NCBI GenBank assembly: GCA_038326995.1 | Contig: JBBQKP010000023.1 | Span: 1 to 26,394, forward strand | Reading direction: 5' to 3' | Length of the DNA stretch: 26,394 nucleotides | DNA from: JBBQKP01 sp038326995 | Lineage (GTDB): Bacteria; Planctomycetota; Phycisphaerae; Tepidisphaerales; Tepidisphaeraceae | In this document: positions 1 through 8,272 of the stretch, piece after piece | Layout of the letters: every line of letters starts with the position of its first letter | Position numbering within the stretch: the first letter of the stretch is position 1 | Notes under the pieces: model-generated | The model's database searches: none | What the model saw: the letters and a program-made list of their open reading frames with translations, nothing else | What the model was told of the DNA's origin: nothing | Position numbers and translations under genes: made by a program

Positions 1-1852
1 TGATCAGTTCAGCCAGGCTGGGGTCTTCGATACTGCTGATGAGTTCCGTGCCGCGACGGGCTGCGGAATCGAACCCGCCGCCGCCGAAGAATTGATCACG
101 TCCCTCGCCGCCGAAAAGCGTGTCGTTACCGGCATCGCCGAAGAGTCGATCGTTACCGTTGTCGCCGATCAGGCGATCGGCCCCGCCGTTGCCGCGGATG
201 AAGTCGTTTCCGTTGCCGCCGTTGATCGTGTCGGGCGAGCCGCCGCCACGGATGGTGTCGTTGCCGTCGCCGCCGTCGATGGTGTCGGAGTCGCTTCCGC
301 CGTCGATGACATCGTCGCCGCCTTGAGCCAAGATGAGATCAGCACCGTTGCCGCCGGAGATCGTGTCGCCGCGTGCGATGTTGGTCCCGCCGCTTGACGA
401 ACCTTCGATGATGTCATTTCCGTCGCCGCCGAAAATGCTGGTCGGCACTCCGGCGAACTCGGAAAGCGAGATCGAGTCATCGCCCGCGAGCCCCTGAAGA
501 ATCGCGTCTTCGACATTCGCAACGGGGAAGACAACATCGCCCGTACCGTCGTTGGCGGTCAAGGTGGTGACCTGCTGGTTGGTGGTCAGGCTGAGTATGT
601 CACTGTCTGATGTGCCGGTAATGACCACGCGGTTTTTCGACACGCCCCAGACGGCATCCGCGCCGTTGGTGCCGATGGCGTTGCTGAAGGCGAACCGCGT
701 CGGGCTGATTGAAGTCACCGCGGGCTGCTGGGTGTTGAGTATCGCGGAGGTGATAAGTGTTTGCGGCTCGGAGATCGCATCGCCCGAAGCGTTGTAATAT
801 CTCGCATCAAGTCGGCCGGCGGTCGAGTCTTGCCACACCACCACAAATGATCCGTCCGGATTCACCGCAATGTCGGGCTGCTGCTGTTCGCCGGTTGTCG
901 TCGTATTGACGCGAATGTTGCCACCCACTGTCGCGCCGGACGAACTGTATCGCTGAAAGAACGAGCCGAAGCCCGAGGGATCGTCATTCGGGTCCTGGCT
1001 GTCGAAAGCGACCACGAACGCGCCGGTGGAATCGTATCCAACGCGAGGCGAGCCCTGCGTGCCTAGCGTGTTGGTATTAACGCGAATGTTGTTGGCTTGT
1101 GCGACACCCGAGCCGTCATAGCGCTGGAAGATCGTCGCGAATCCACTGCCGTCGTAATTCTCTCCCTGAAAGACGATGACGAATGATCCGTCGGTGTGGA
1201 CGTCGATCCCGGGCTTAATCTGGTTGCCCGTTGCGGTGGTGTTGACCTGGAACTCCCCGCCGATCTCGTCGCCGTCGGCCTCGAATCGCTTACCGCGAAC
1301 GCCGCCGGCGTCTCCGTCGGAGTTGAAACCCCCCGTTGTGACAACGAACCCACCCGTACCGCTGCTACCAATATCGAAAGTTTCATTGTCAAACGTGTTG
1401 TCGATCATTGTAAACTGATTCGCGGCGGGCGTGCCGTCCGCGTTGTACAGGCGCGCTTCGATGTTGCGGTTCCCGCCGTTATTGCTGAGCCACCCGACGA
1501 CGAACGACCCGTTGTCGAACACCGCCACCTGAGGCGAAGTCTGCGGGCCGACGGTCGTGGTGTTGGCGACGACCGCAGCACCCAGATACGAACCCGCCGC
1601 ATCAATCCGGCGGATCAAAATATCCAAGTTGCCTGACGACGTTTCACCCGACCACGCGACCACGCCGCGGCTGGCGGTGGAATTGAACTCCACCGTCGAT
1701 TGCCTTTGAATATCTGTACTGGCCGCGTGCGGCGTCCCGGCCGCGACGATCGGAGAAAATTCGAGCGTAATTGCGAGCAGGCGACGGGCTTCAAGAACTT
1801 CAGCAACAGATCGCATTGACAAAGGTGGCTTCGACACAGATCGCTTTGACAT
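1..1852 (-). CDS. RTX-type calcium-binding surface protein, LEPR-XLL-like N-terminus (partial, runs off left edge)
   Basis: The first 617 residues are present and the frame is open to the window edge. Residues 20-27 read LEARRLLA, which resembles the LEPR-XLL segment found at the start of very large Planctomycetota surface proteins. Residues of roughly 40-400 contain repeated units of the type DGSFVVVWQ/VNTTTTGxQ, a blade-like repeat common in such proteins. From about residue 480 to 605 there is a run of glycine-aspartate nonapeptides (GGDGNDTI, GGNGNDFI, GDAGNDTL, GGEGRDQF), the hemolysin-type calcium-binding beta-roll. The start ATG at 1852 is supported by GGAG eight bases upstream. No classic signal peptide is seen; the LEPR-XLL segment may play an export or sorting role (inference). 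Likely secreted or surface-attached; ligand unknown. Confidence 0.85.
   Translation of the reverse strand, partial: MSKRSVSKPPLSMRSVAEVLEARRLLAITLEFSPIVAAGTPHAASTDIQRQSTVEFNSTASRGVVAWSGETSSGNLDILIRRIDAAGSYLGAAVVANTTTVGPQTSPQVAVFDNGSFVVGWLSNNGGNRNIEARLYNADGTPAANQFTMIDNTFDNETFDIGSSGTGGFVVTTGGFNSDGDAGGVRGKRFEADGDEIGGEFQVNTTATGNQIKPGIDVHTDGSFVIVFQGENYDGSGFATIFQRYDGSGVAQANNIRVNTNTLGTQGSPRVGYDSTGAFVVAFDSQDPNDDPSGFGSFFQRYSSSGATVGGNIRVNTTTTGEQQQPDIAVNPDGSFVVVWQDSTAGRLDARYYNASGDAISEPQTLITSAILNTQQPAVTSISPTRFAFSNAIGTNGADAVWGVSKNRVVITGTSDSDILSLTTNQQVTTLTANDGTGDVVFPVANVEDAILQGLAGDDSISLSEFAGVPTSIFGGDGNDIIEGSSSGGTNIARGDTISGGNGADLILAQGGDDVIDGGSDSDTIDGGDGNDTIRGGGSPDTINGGNGNDFIRGNGGADRLIGDNGNDRLFGDAGNDTLFGGEGRDQFFGGGGFDSAARRGTELISSIEDPSLAELI
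1805..1849 (-). repeat. three degenerate 15-bp units at N-terminus of surface protein
   Basis: Codons 2-16 encode SKRSV, SKPPL and SMRSV, three 15-bp units that align without gaps. They are diverged, so on their own they would be weak evidence; they matter because the same period recurs elsewhere in the window. Confidence 0.5.
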
Positions 1853-1898
1853 GGTGAATTCTCCGTGAAAACACGCGATCAAAGCCACATGCAACGCT

Positions 1899-1920
1899 GC
1901 ATCGCGCTCCGTCGCGATGC
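1899..1920. promoter_or_regulatory. 8-bp hairpin or operator-like inverted repeat in leader of surface-protein gene
   Basis: GCATCGCG and CGCGATGC are perfect inverted repeats separated by six bases. The element lies 47 bases upstream of the surface-protein ATG, where it could be a leader hairpin or a protein-binding site. The function is not known. Confidence 0.35.
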
Positions 1921-2238
1921 GAAATGTATCTCAACTTGTCTTAAAACGCACGCGGTCCTCGGCCCATTTACGTCCGCGCGCTGCAACGGCCGTCTCGATA
2001 AGCTGCTGCGACATCATGGCTAAGATTTACGATTGCGGTTTCGGGTGACACGTCTCTGCTATTACAGAGCGTGCCCCACACCTGCTAAACCGACAAACAT
2101 TGTCGAATATATTCCTTCATCCATATCAGGAGATCAACAGGAAAGGCGGTCGCAATGACATTTTTTCCACACGCTCTGGAGTAGCAGAACGTGGCACCCG
2201 CGTACGCTAAGAAAGCCAGCATGTCCACTCGCAAATCC

Positions 2239-2260
2239 ATTCACATTTCCATTTGTGAAT
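2239..2260. promoter_or_regulatory. operator-like palindrome upstream of antiporter gene
   Basis: ATTCACA and TGTGAAT form a perfect 7-bp inverted repeat around an 8-base spacer. The half-site centres are 15 bp apart. It lies about 80 bases before the preferred antiporter start, a usual place for a dimeric regulator to bind. The regulator is unknown. Confidence 0.4.
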
Positions 2261-2339
2261 TGTTCACTCGACACGCGCCGCGTCTGTGACTAAGGTGCGT
2301 TCGAGCGACGCGTTTCAATCTGCCAAGGATGGATTATCG

Positions 2340-3608
2340 ATGCAAAAAGTACTTCTCTATTCATTGCTCCTGGTGATTGGCTTGATTGCCTCGCAGTTCA
2401 TGGGCGACGTTCCGCGGGCCGTCCGAGTCCCCATCACGCTGGCGACCATGCTGGCGCTGTCGTTCATCATGATCCACGTCGGTTACGAGTTCGAGATCGA
2501 CAAATCACGGCCGGGCAAATACGTCAAAGACTACGCCATCGCGTTTACGGCGGCGGCGTTTCCGTGGATATTTTGTGCGTTGTATTTCGTTTACGTCATG
2601 GCACCGCAAGGTCTGTGGGGAACGCCCGACCTCTGGAAAGAGGCCCTGCTGGCGTCGCGATTCGCGTCACCCACCAGCGCGGGCGTGCTGTTCAGCATGC
2701 TCGCCGCCGCAGGACTCGCGGCGACATGGGTCTTCAAAAAGGCCCGAATTCTAGCGATCTTCGACGACCTTGACACGATATTACTCATGATCCCGCTCAA
2801 GATCATGATGGTGGGTTTCAAGTGGCAACTGATGGTGATCGTGGTGCTGATTGTCATCATGCTCACGCTCGCCTGGCGATACCTCAACACGGTTCGACTG
2901 CCAACCGGCTGGGTCGCGACACTCACTTACGCCGCCATCATCACCGGCGTATCAGACATCATCTATCGACTCAGCAAAACCCACGACCCGATGGTGCCGA
3001 TTCACATCGAAGTATTGCTCCCGGCGTTCGTGCTCGGCTGTATGATAAAAAGCTCGCACGGACAAACCCACGAACATCAGCCCGACATGGCCCACAGCGC
3101 CAACGATGCCCGCGCCAGTGTCATCATCAGCGCGTTGTTTATGGTGCTCGTCGGACTGAGCATGCCGGCCATCGAAACCGGCGCACGCGAGTCGATCGAC
3201 GGCCAGCCCGTGAGTTATGTCGATCCGGGCGACACATTACAGTACGACGGCGTCGACCCCGCGCTCATGGCCGAGAAATACGCGTTTCCAGGGTGGGGAA
3301 TGATTGCTGTGCACGTGCTGGTTATCACCGTCATCAGCAACATCGGAAAGATGTTCCCCGCGTTTTGTTACAAACGTGAAGCACACTGGCGCGAACGCCT
3401 GGCGGTGGCAATAGGAATGTTTCCACGAGGGGAAGTCGGTGCAGGCGTGCTGGTGGTGAGCCTCAGCTACGGCATCGGTGGGCCAATACTGACTGTCGCC
3501 GTTTTGTCGCTGGCGCTGAACCTGCTATTGACTGGCGTCTTCATCTTCATCGTCAAGAAACTCATTGCCGGTGTTCCCACGACGCTTGCGAATCCAAGCC
3601 TCACATAA
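2340..3608 (+). CDS. cation:proton antiporter, CPA2/Kef-like
   Basis: A polytopic inner-membrane protein of 422 residues with about 11-12 hydrophobic segments. Family signs are the ASPTSAG stretch near residues 109-115, an acidic IFDDLDTILL membrane motif at about 140-149 (the paired Asp typical of proton-coupled CPA2 carriers), and PRGEVGAG at 362-369 in a late transmembrane region. It probably exchanges Na+ or K+ for protons; the ion cannot be told from sequence. The ATG at 2340 is preferred because it sits ten bases after AAGGA and places the first membrane helix at the very N-terminus; the GTG at 2286 is the alternative. An unusual hydrophilic loop of about 45 residues (near 275-320) interrupts the later helices. 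It is convergent with nhaA, with stop codons 38 bases apart. Confidence 0.82.
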   Translation: MQKVLLYSLLLVIGLIASQFMGDVPRAVRVPITLATMLALSFIMIHVGYEFEIDKSRPGKYVKDYAIAFTAAAFPWIFCALYFVYVMAPQGLWGTPDLWKEALLASRFASPTSAGVLFSMLAAAGLAATWVFKKARILAIFDDLDTILLMIPLKIMMVGFKWQLMVIVVLIVIMLTLAWRYLNTVRLPTGWVATLTYAAIITGVSDIIYRLSKTHDPMVPIHIEVLLPAFVLGCMIKSSHGQTHEHQPDMAHSANDARASVIISALFMVLVGLSMPAIETGARESIDGQPVSYVDPGDTLQYDGVDPALMAEKYAFPGWGMIAVHVLVITVISNIGKMFPAFCYKREAHWRERLAVAIGMFPRGEVGAGVLVVSLSYGIGGPILTVAVLSLALNLLLTGVFIFIVKKLIAGVPTTLANPSLT

Positions 3609-3646
3609 ACGCCGCCCGGTGTTAAAGAAAAAACTTGTCTAGCGAC

Positions 3647-5026
3647 TCACAGGCCGCCCGTCGGTTTTGGCGAGGTGTCTGATGAAGTCTTGATCGCCGG
3701 CGGGGCGAACGCGATGATTCCCCCGCCCACGATGCCCGCGACGAGCGACGCCGCGAGAATTCCAAGCTTAGCCTGCGAGAGGAGATCCGCCTGCGTTGGG
3801 AAGGCGAGGTTGGCAACGAACAGAGACATCGTAAACCCGATGCCGCACAGGAAGGAAACGCCCACAACATGCCGGACGGTCGCACCAGTGGGAAGCGTGG
3901 CAAGACCCGACTTGAGTGCGATCCACGACGCCAGCAGCACGCCCACGCACTTCCCAACAACCAGGCCCAGCACGATGCCCCACGAGATCGGACTCGCCAG
4001 CGCCGCACTCGCACCAGACCGCACATCGACGCCCGCATTGGCGAGCGCGAACAGGGGAACAATCAGAAAGCTCACGGGCAGGAGCAGCGCGTGTTCGACG
4101 CGGGCGAGCGGGATCTGCACGCTCTGCGAGGCTTTCTCCATTGCAGCAAGGACGTGGCTCTGGTCGTTGGTGATCTTGTCGGGCACGGCAGTCGCGTCCT
4201 TTTCGAACACCTTCAGCATGTCGCGCATGTAGTCAATAAAAGATTGTTCCTGCAGCTGCCTGGTCGCGGGAATGGTGAACGCCAGCAGCACCCCTGCGAT
4301 CGTCGCGTGGATGCCGCTGAACAGCGTCGCCGCCCAAAGACCGATGCCCAAAATGATGTAAGGCATCGGCCGGTGTACGCGAAGCAAATTGAGCGTGATC
4401 AGGCCGAGTAGAAAACCCCCCGCGACCGCCAGCGGGCTCAGCGATACCTGCCCGGTGTAGAAGAACGCGATGACGAGCACAGCGCCCAGGTCGTCAACGA
4501 TGGCGATCGCGAGCAGAAAAATTTTCACCGACGTGGGGACGTAGCGACCGACCAGCGCCAACACGCCCACGGCAAAGGCGATGTCGGTCGCCATCGGCAC
4601 GCCCCAACTGACCGCGCCCGGGCCGTTATAGTTGATAGCGGCAAAAATCAGTGCGGGCACGACCATCCCGCCGACGGCCGCGGCAAAAGGCAATGCCGCC
4701 TTCTTCACCGACGCCAGTTCTCCAATCAAAAGCTCGCGTTTGATCTCAAGACCCACCAGCAGAAAGAAAATCGCCATCAGCCCGTCGTTCACCCAATGCT
4801 CCAGCGACATGGCGTGCGTGAACGAACCCGCGCCTATGGACGCCTTGGTGTGCCAGAAGTGCCCGTAGCTATCGCCCCACGGTGAATTCGCCCATACCAG
4901 CGCGATTACCGCGCAGACGATCAGCACGATTCCGCCCGCCGACTCCGCAGACAAGAACGCATCGATCGGCCTGAGTAACGGGGCCAGGCGCGAGGGCACG
5001 AGCGGCGGCGTTGGTAATTGATTCAT
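3647..5026 (-). CDS. nhaA: Na+/H+ antiporter NhaA
   Basis: 459 residues, longer than the roughly 390 of the E. coli protein because of a proline-rich N-terminal tail and a C-terminal tail. The family signatures are clear: FFLLVGLEIKREL at about 87-99, the ATDIAFAVG helix with Asp148, and AIVDDLGA with Asp178-Asp179. These correspond with a constant offset of 15 to Asp133, Asp163 and Asp164 of E. coli NhaA, the ion-binding and transport residues. It is an electrogenic sodium extruder of the inner membrane (family knowledge). A stretch at about 263-300 between helices, rich in charged residues, is longer than in E. coli. It faces the other antiporter, so two distinct cation/proton carriers share this locus, suggesting a salt or pH homeostasis role (inference). 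Confidence 0.97.
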   Translation of the reverse strand: MNQLPTPPLVPSRLAPLLRPIDAFLSAESAGGIVLIVCAVIALVWANSPWGDSYGHFWHTKASIGAGSFTHAMSLEHWVNDGLMAIFFLLVGLEIKRELLIGELASVKKAALPFAAAVGGMVVPALIFAAINYNGPGAVSWGVPMATDIAFAVGVLALVGRYVPTSVKIFLLAIAIVDDLGAVLVIAFFYTGQVSLSPLAVAGGFLLGLITLNLLRVHRPMPYIILGIGLWAATLFSGIHATIAGVLLAFTIPATRQLQEQSFIDYMRDMLKVFEKDATAVPDKITNDQSHVLAAMEKASQSVQIPLARVEHALLLPVSFLIVPLFALANAGVDVRSGASAALASPISWGIVLGLVVGKCVGVLLASWIALKSGLATLPTGATVRHVVGVSFLCGIGFTMSLFVANLAFPTQADLLSQAKLGILAASLVAGIVGGGIIAFAPPAIKTSSDTSPKPTGGL

Positions 5027-5086
5027 GACGGTGATGTGTGATCAAACGCCAAACCCGGATCAGCCACGCCAAGTCTGCGATTGACA

Positions 5087-5106
5087 GTGGCTTTTTAACG
5101 AGCCAC
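5087..5106. terminator. small stem-loop between NhaA and PDZ lipoprotein genes
   Basis: GTGGCT and AGCCAC form a 6-bp stem around an 8-base AT-rich loop in the 184-base gap between two minus-strand genes. There is no good T-tract, so the terminator role is weakly supported. Confidence 0.25.
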
Positions 5107-5210
5107 GACCGCCAGGGAGTGAGTTGGTGACGTCGCGGCTGGTTAATTCCGAAATGGATATTGCCCGGTGTGCGTTACCCGTCGCACGTCGAAAGGCATT
5201 TAATATCGCA

Positions 5211-6752
5211 TCACCGCGGCGGCTCGATGCGGATGATCTGCGTATCCACGCCGCGCTGCACTTCGAGAACGACGGCTTCCTTGACGCTGGCCTTGCGGAA
5301 GGATTGGTAGTCGGTCTTGAACTGAGAGATGGAGGTGACGGGGGTTTGGTTCAGGCGTGTGACCAGGTCGCCGGGCCGAAGTCCGCCCGCCTGCGCGGCG
5401 CTTTGCGGCTTGACGAAGGCGATCGCGATGCCGACGAATGCGGCATCGAGCTTCGAGCGATATCGATCGTCGTAAACAATATCACGAGACGCAAAACCAA
5501 GATCGTCGGCGAAGTATCGTGTCGCCTGACCGGCCTGCGGCGGACGTGCGCCCAGCGTCACGGGCATATCAACTGCCAGGCCATTCGGCTCGCGCACGAC
5601 GCCCATCACGACCGTATCGCCGACGTTCGCCCGCTGGAGCCTGCGAACCAGAATCATCGGAAGCTCTTCGGGAAGATCGCCGCGCTCAAGAGGCTTACCG
5701 CTCACAGACACGATAATGTCACCCGACTTGAGCCCCGCATTCGCAGCCGCAAAGCCCGGCGGCACATCGCCGATCTGTATCGCAGGCTTCGAATCAATTC
5801 CATACGCCTGGGCGACCTCACGCGACAAACCCGTCATCTGCCCGATCCCCAGATGCGGAAGCTCGCGCCGCACCCCGGACTTGGGCAAGTCGGCAATTGC
5901 ATCGACGAAATCCGCGGCGGGTACGTAAAAGATCGGCGACGCCAGCAACGGCGCCAGCTCGTTCTGCGGATTGTTCAATAGCGGAATTTGCCCTTCCTGA
6001 ACTTGCACAAAGCCCACCCAGTTGCCCGAGCGATCAAACACCGGTGCACCGACCACAGGCAATTGCCCGGCCACCAACACCTGAGGCACAGGCCCGCGCA
6101 GGATCGACGAAATCTTCGCCTCCGTCAGATACGCTCCGTAGCCCGAGCCTTTGGGCAAGAGGCCCACGCCCATAACGGTTTCGCCGATCAGGGGCTGGCG
6201 GACGCTGGCGGGCACCATCGCGGTGAAGGTGTGCGTCGGGCGGGTGGCTGCCTTTTGGGTTGAAGGCGCGGTCGTCGACAGAGAGAGAGGCCTGACGAAT
6301 GCGACATCCGCACGCTCATCTCGGCCGACAAATTCCGCGTCGATTTCCAGCTCGTCATCGCCCGTCACGCCCGGCGGGATCACGATCTTGACGCCGGTGA
6401 TCTGCACATCAGGCATCTGCGAAGGAAAAAGCCCGATCGTGGTCATCGTCGTGCCGTCGGCAGCGACGACCGTGCCGACGCCTTCGAACTCACGCCGCCC
6501 CGCTTCACCGTCGAAGACGTATCGTACGACCACAAGAGATTTGCGGGCGCGGTCAAGAAGGTCGGAGGCAGTCAGTGATGCGGTACTAACATCATCGTAA
6601 ACCGCTGCGGAATTCGATACAGAGGACGTCTTTGATGTGTTTGACGCGCACCCAGCTCCGACGCCCAGGCCCGCAATCGCGAACGTGGCGCACGCGATAT
6701 AGAGGGACTTGGTCTTGGCAAGCCGATTGGATAGAGAGCGTTGGATGATCAT
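5211..6752 (-). CDS. HtrA-like lipoprotein with two PDZ domains and a degenerate protease domain
   Basis: 513 residues. A hydrophobic segment (about 16-34) ends in VGAGC, a lipobox-like site with Cys35, so the protein is probably a lipoprotein. Residues about 65-290 follow the trypsin-like HtrA/DegP layout: GVGTVVAADGTTMTTIG matches the strand that normally carries the catalytic His, and RADVAFVRP (Asp149) matches the catalytic Asp strand. However, the His position is Gly107 and the GNSGGP serine loop is replaced by VVGAPV with Val234, so His and Ser are missing. Two PDZ domains follow, at about 297-400 (core PGFAAANAGLKSGDIIVSVSG) and about 415-510 (SAAQAGGLRPGDLVTRLN). It is therefore likely a non-proteolytic peptide-binding or scaffold protein of the envelope (inference). 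It stands alone on the minus strand, 93 bases downstream of the Fic gene. Confidence 0.85.
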   Translation of the reverse strand: MIIQRSLSNRLAKTKSLYIACATFAIAGLGVGAGCASNTSKTSSVSNSAAVYDDVSTASLTASDLLDRARKSLVVVRYVFDGEAGRREFEGVGTVVAADGTTMTTIGLFPSQMPDVQITGVKIVIPPGVTGDDELEIDAEFVGRDERADVAFVRPLSLSTTAPSTQKAATRPTHTFTAMVPASVRQPLIGETVMGVGLLPKGSGYGAYLTEAKISSILRGPVPQVLVAGQLPVVGAPVFDRSGNWVGFVQVQEGQIPLLNNPQNELAPLLASPIFYVPAADFVDAIADLPKSGVRRELPHLGIGQMTGLSREVAQAYGIDSKPAIQIGDVPPGFAAANAGLKSGDIIVSVSGKPLERGDLPEELPMILVRRLQRANVGDTVVMGVVREPNGLAVDMPVTLGARPPQAGQATRYFADDLGFASRDIVYDDRYRSKLDAAFVGIAIAFVKPQSAAQAGGLRPGDLVTRLNQTPVTSISQFKTDYQSFRKASVKEAVVLEVQRGVDTQIIRIEPPR

Positions 6753-6845
6753 TGATTGCGGAGAATAGCACGCGTATCGAGAGGGAGCGAGGAGGAAAAC
6801 TTTTTACTTCGAATCGTGTATGTGGATTTAAGTCAGCGACTCATA

Positions 6846-8006
6846 TCAGTTGCCTGGCGATTGCTCGAGGCCTGGAAAACTCAGCGCAGCAAGCACGGGC
6901 CGGGCCACCCAAACACGTCCCCATGATTTTCCAGTCACTTCTTCGAGAATGCCTATGGACTGAAGCTTGTTGATGATCCGTGATGCGGTCGTATCAGAAA
7001 CACCCAGGAGTTTTTTGGCGCGAGCGATATTGATGTATGGATTGTCAAATAGCTGATCGCAGAGACGTTGCTCCCTGAACTTTCCGTTCAATTCATCACG
7101 GTCGTGGAGACTCTTTTGAAGAGAGATCAATTTGTTGGCATCAATCACTGCACCCCTTGCACTACGTTCTATGGCGGTGAGGATAAAAATGACCCAGCCG
7201 GTCCAATCAGCGTGAGTTCGAGTCCGCTGGAGGCGATCGTAATACTCGGATTTGTTTTGTTCTATGTACGCCGACGTATATAGCAAAGGCGCACTGAGTC
7301 GCCGTCGGTGAATCAAGAACAGCATCATCAGCAACCGGCCGATACGACCGTTTCCGTCGAGGAAAGGATGAAGCGTCTCAAAATGGGCGTGAAGCAATGC
7401 ACACTGGACCAAATCAGGAAGCCGGCCGGAGTTGTTGGCAAACTGTTCCCACTCTCCGAAACATCGCCAAAGTTCGTCCGGTGGCGGCGGAACAAACGTA
7501 GCGTCCGAAGGCCCGCTCCCACCGATCCAATTTTGGCTGGTTCGAAACTCGCCCGGCGTTAGTTTGTCACCCCTGACTCCCTGCATCAGGATGGCGTGCA
7601 ATTCCCGCACGAGCCTCCCTGCAAATGGCAGTACTTGTAATTTCATTATGCCTTGTTCAATGGCATCGACGTAGTTGCGAATCTCTCCAACATCACTGGA
7701 AGATGCTGTGGACTTCGGTACGACTTCGTCCACCAGAAGATCGTTCATGTCGGCCTGAGTGCCTTCGACCCTCGTCGAGGCGGCCGCCTCGCGACGCAGA
7801 TACGGTCTGATCAACAAATGAGGATTGGGTAGATAACGACCGGTCCCCGATAACTCGCTTAAGGCCGCGTCGGCTCGCGAGAGCAACAAAACAAACGGGT
7901 TGAAATCCAACTCTATCGGTGGCGCCTTAGGGATAAAGCACAAATAGCCGCTCGGCATTTGACGCACTTCCCCGGCAGAGTCTGTTTTGAACTGAGAGCG
8001 TTCCAT
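6846..8006 (-). CDS. Fic family protein adenylyltransferase (self-inhibited, with C-terminal winged helix)
   Basis: 386 residues. The Fic motif HPFLDGNGR is complete at 213-221; in this family the His is the catalytic base and the motif binds the ATP phosphates for transfer of AMP to a target hydroxyl. An N-terminal inhibitory helix is visible as STRVEG at 77-82, matching the (S/T)xxxE(G/N) pattern, so this is a class II Fic with an N-terminal Fic_N-type region. The C-terminal 90 residues (ARAKKLLGVSDTTASRIINKLQSIGIL) form a probable winged helix-turn-helix. There is no antitoxin gene next to it, as expected for a protein carrying its own inhibitory helix. The ordered repeats just upstream suggest regulation by a DNA-binding protein, perhaps its own winged helix (inference). 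Target protein unknown. Confidence 0.93.
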   Translation of the reverse strand: MERSQFKTDSAGEVRQMPSGYLCFIPKAPPIELDFNPFVLLLSRADAALSELSGTGRYLPNPHLLIRPYLRREAAASTRVEGTQADMNDLLVDEVVPKSTASSSDVGEIRNYVDAIEQGIMKLQVLPFAGRLVRELHAILMQGVRGDKLTPGEFRTSQNWIGGSGPSDATFVPPPPDELWRCFGEWEQFANNSGRLPDLVQCALLHAHFETLHPFLDGNGRIGRLLMMLFLIHRRRLSAPLLYTSAYIEQNKSEYYDRLQRTRTHADWTGWVIFILTAIERSARGAVIDANKLISLQKSLHDRDELNGKFREQRLCDQLFDNPYINIARAKKLLGVSDTTASRIINKLQSIGILEEVTGKSWGRVWVARPVLAALSFPGLEQSPGN

Positions 8007-8045
8007 CCCGTCGATTATGAGACATGCGACGACGCATTTCCATTT

Positions 8046-8095
8046 TTTGCCAAAAAGTTGGAAAGCGTCCGACGCTTTGCCAATTAGTTGGAAAG
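8046..8095. promoter_or_regulatory. paired operator-like repeats upstream of fic gene
   Basis: Two 20-base direct repeats at 8046-8065 and 8076-8095 share TTTGCCAA, a variable four-base centre, and TTGGAAAG; each holds a CCAA-N4-TTGG inverted repeat. Their start-to-start spacing is 30 bp, close to three helical turns. Between and overlapping them, 8062-8078 is a perfect 8+1+8 inverted repeat (AAAGCGTC, C, GACGCTTT). The array begins 40 bases upstream of the fic ATG, overlapping the expected promoter. Confidence 0.65.
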
Positions 8096-8175
8096 TTCAC
8101 GCCGGTGCGATGCAGGCTCTTATTCACCCTTCGGGCGACTCGATTGCCGATGCCTAGAGGTGCCATTGTCCTAAT

Positions 8176-8187
8176 TCATCGCGATGA
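8176..8187. promoter_or_regulatory. 12-bp perfect palindrome upstream of beta-propeller lipoprotein gene
   Basis: TCATCGCGATGA is a perfect 12-bp palindrome about 90 bases before the preferred start of the downstream gene. It could be an operator; one short palindrome may also occur by chance. Confidence 0.25.
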
Positions 8188-8272
8188 GGTTTGAAACTCC
8201 GTGGCCGTTGGTCATGATGTCAGACAAGTGATGTCACTCCCAGTCAACCGACTTATGACGCGAACAGCTACG

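Larger units (their letters stand above)
1853..2339. other. divergent intergenic region between surface protein and antiporter
   Basis: This gap of about 490 bases separates two divergent genes and must hold both promoters. It contains the inverted repeats at 1899-1920 and 2239-2260. I see no RNA gene and no convincing ORF; a GTG at 2286 could extend the antiporter by 18 residues. Confidence 0.5.

Noticed and set aside
92..397. Plus-strand Ala/Val-rich ORF opposite the RTX repeats
   Set aside because: It is the reverse of the glycine-aspartate nonapeptide repeats, which are convincing in the minus frame.
5124..5981. Plus-strand ORF of 285 codons opposite the PDZ lipoprotein
   Set aside because: Arg- and Leu-rich shadow; the minus-strand protein has PDZ and HtrA-like patterns.
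6846..8095. Fic as half of a toxin-antitoxin pair
   Set aside because: No small antitoxin gene is adjacent, and the inhibitory helix motif is within the Fic protein itself.
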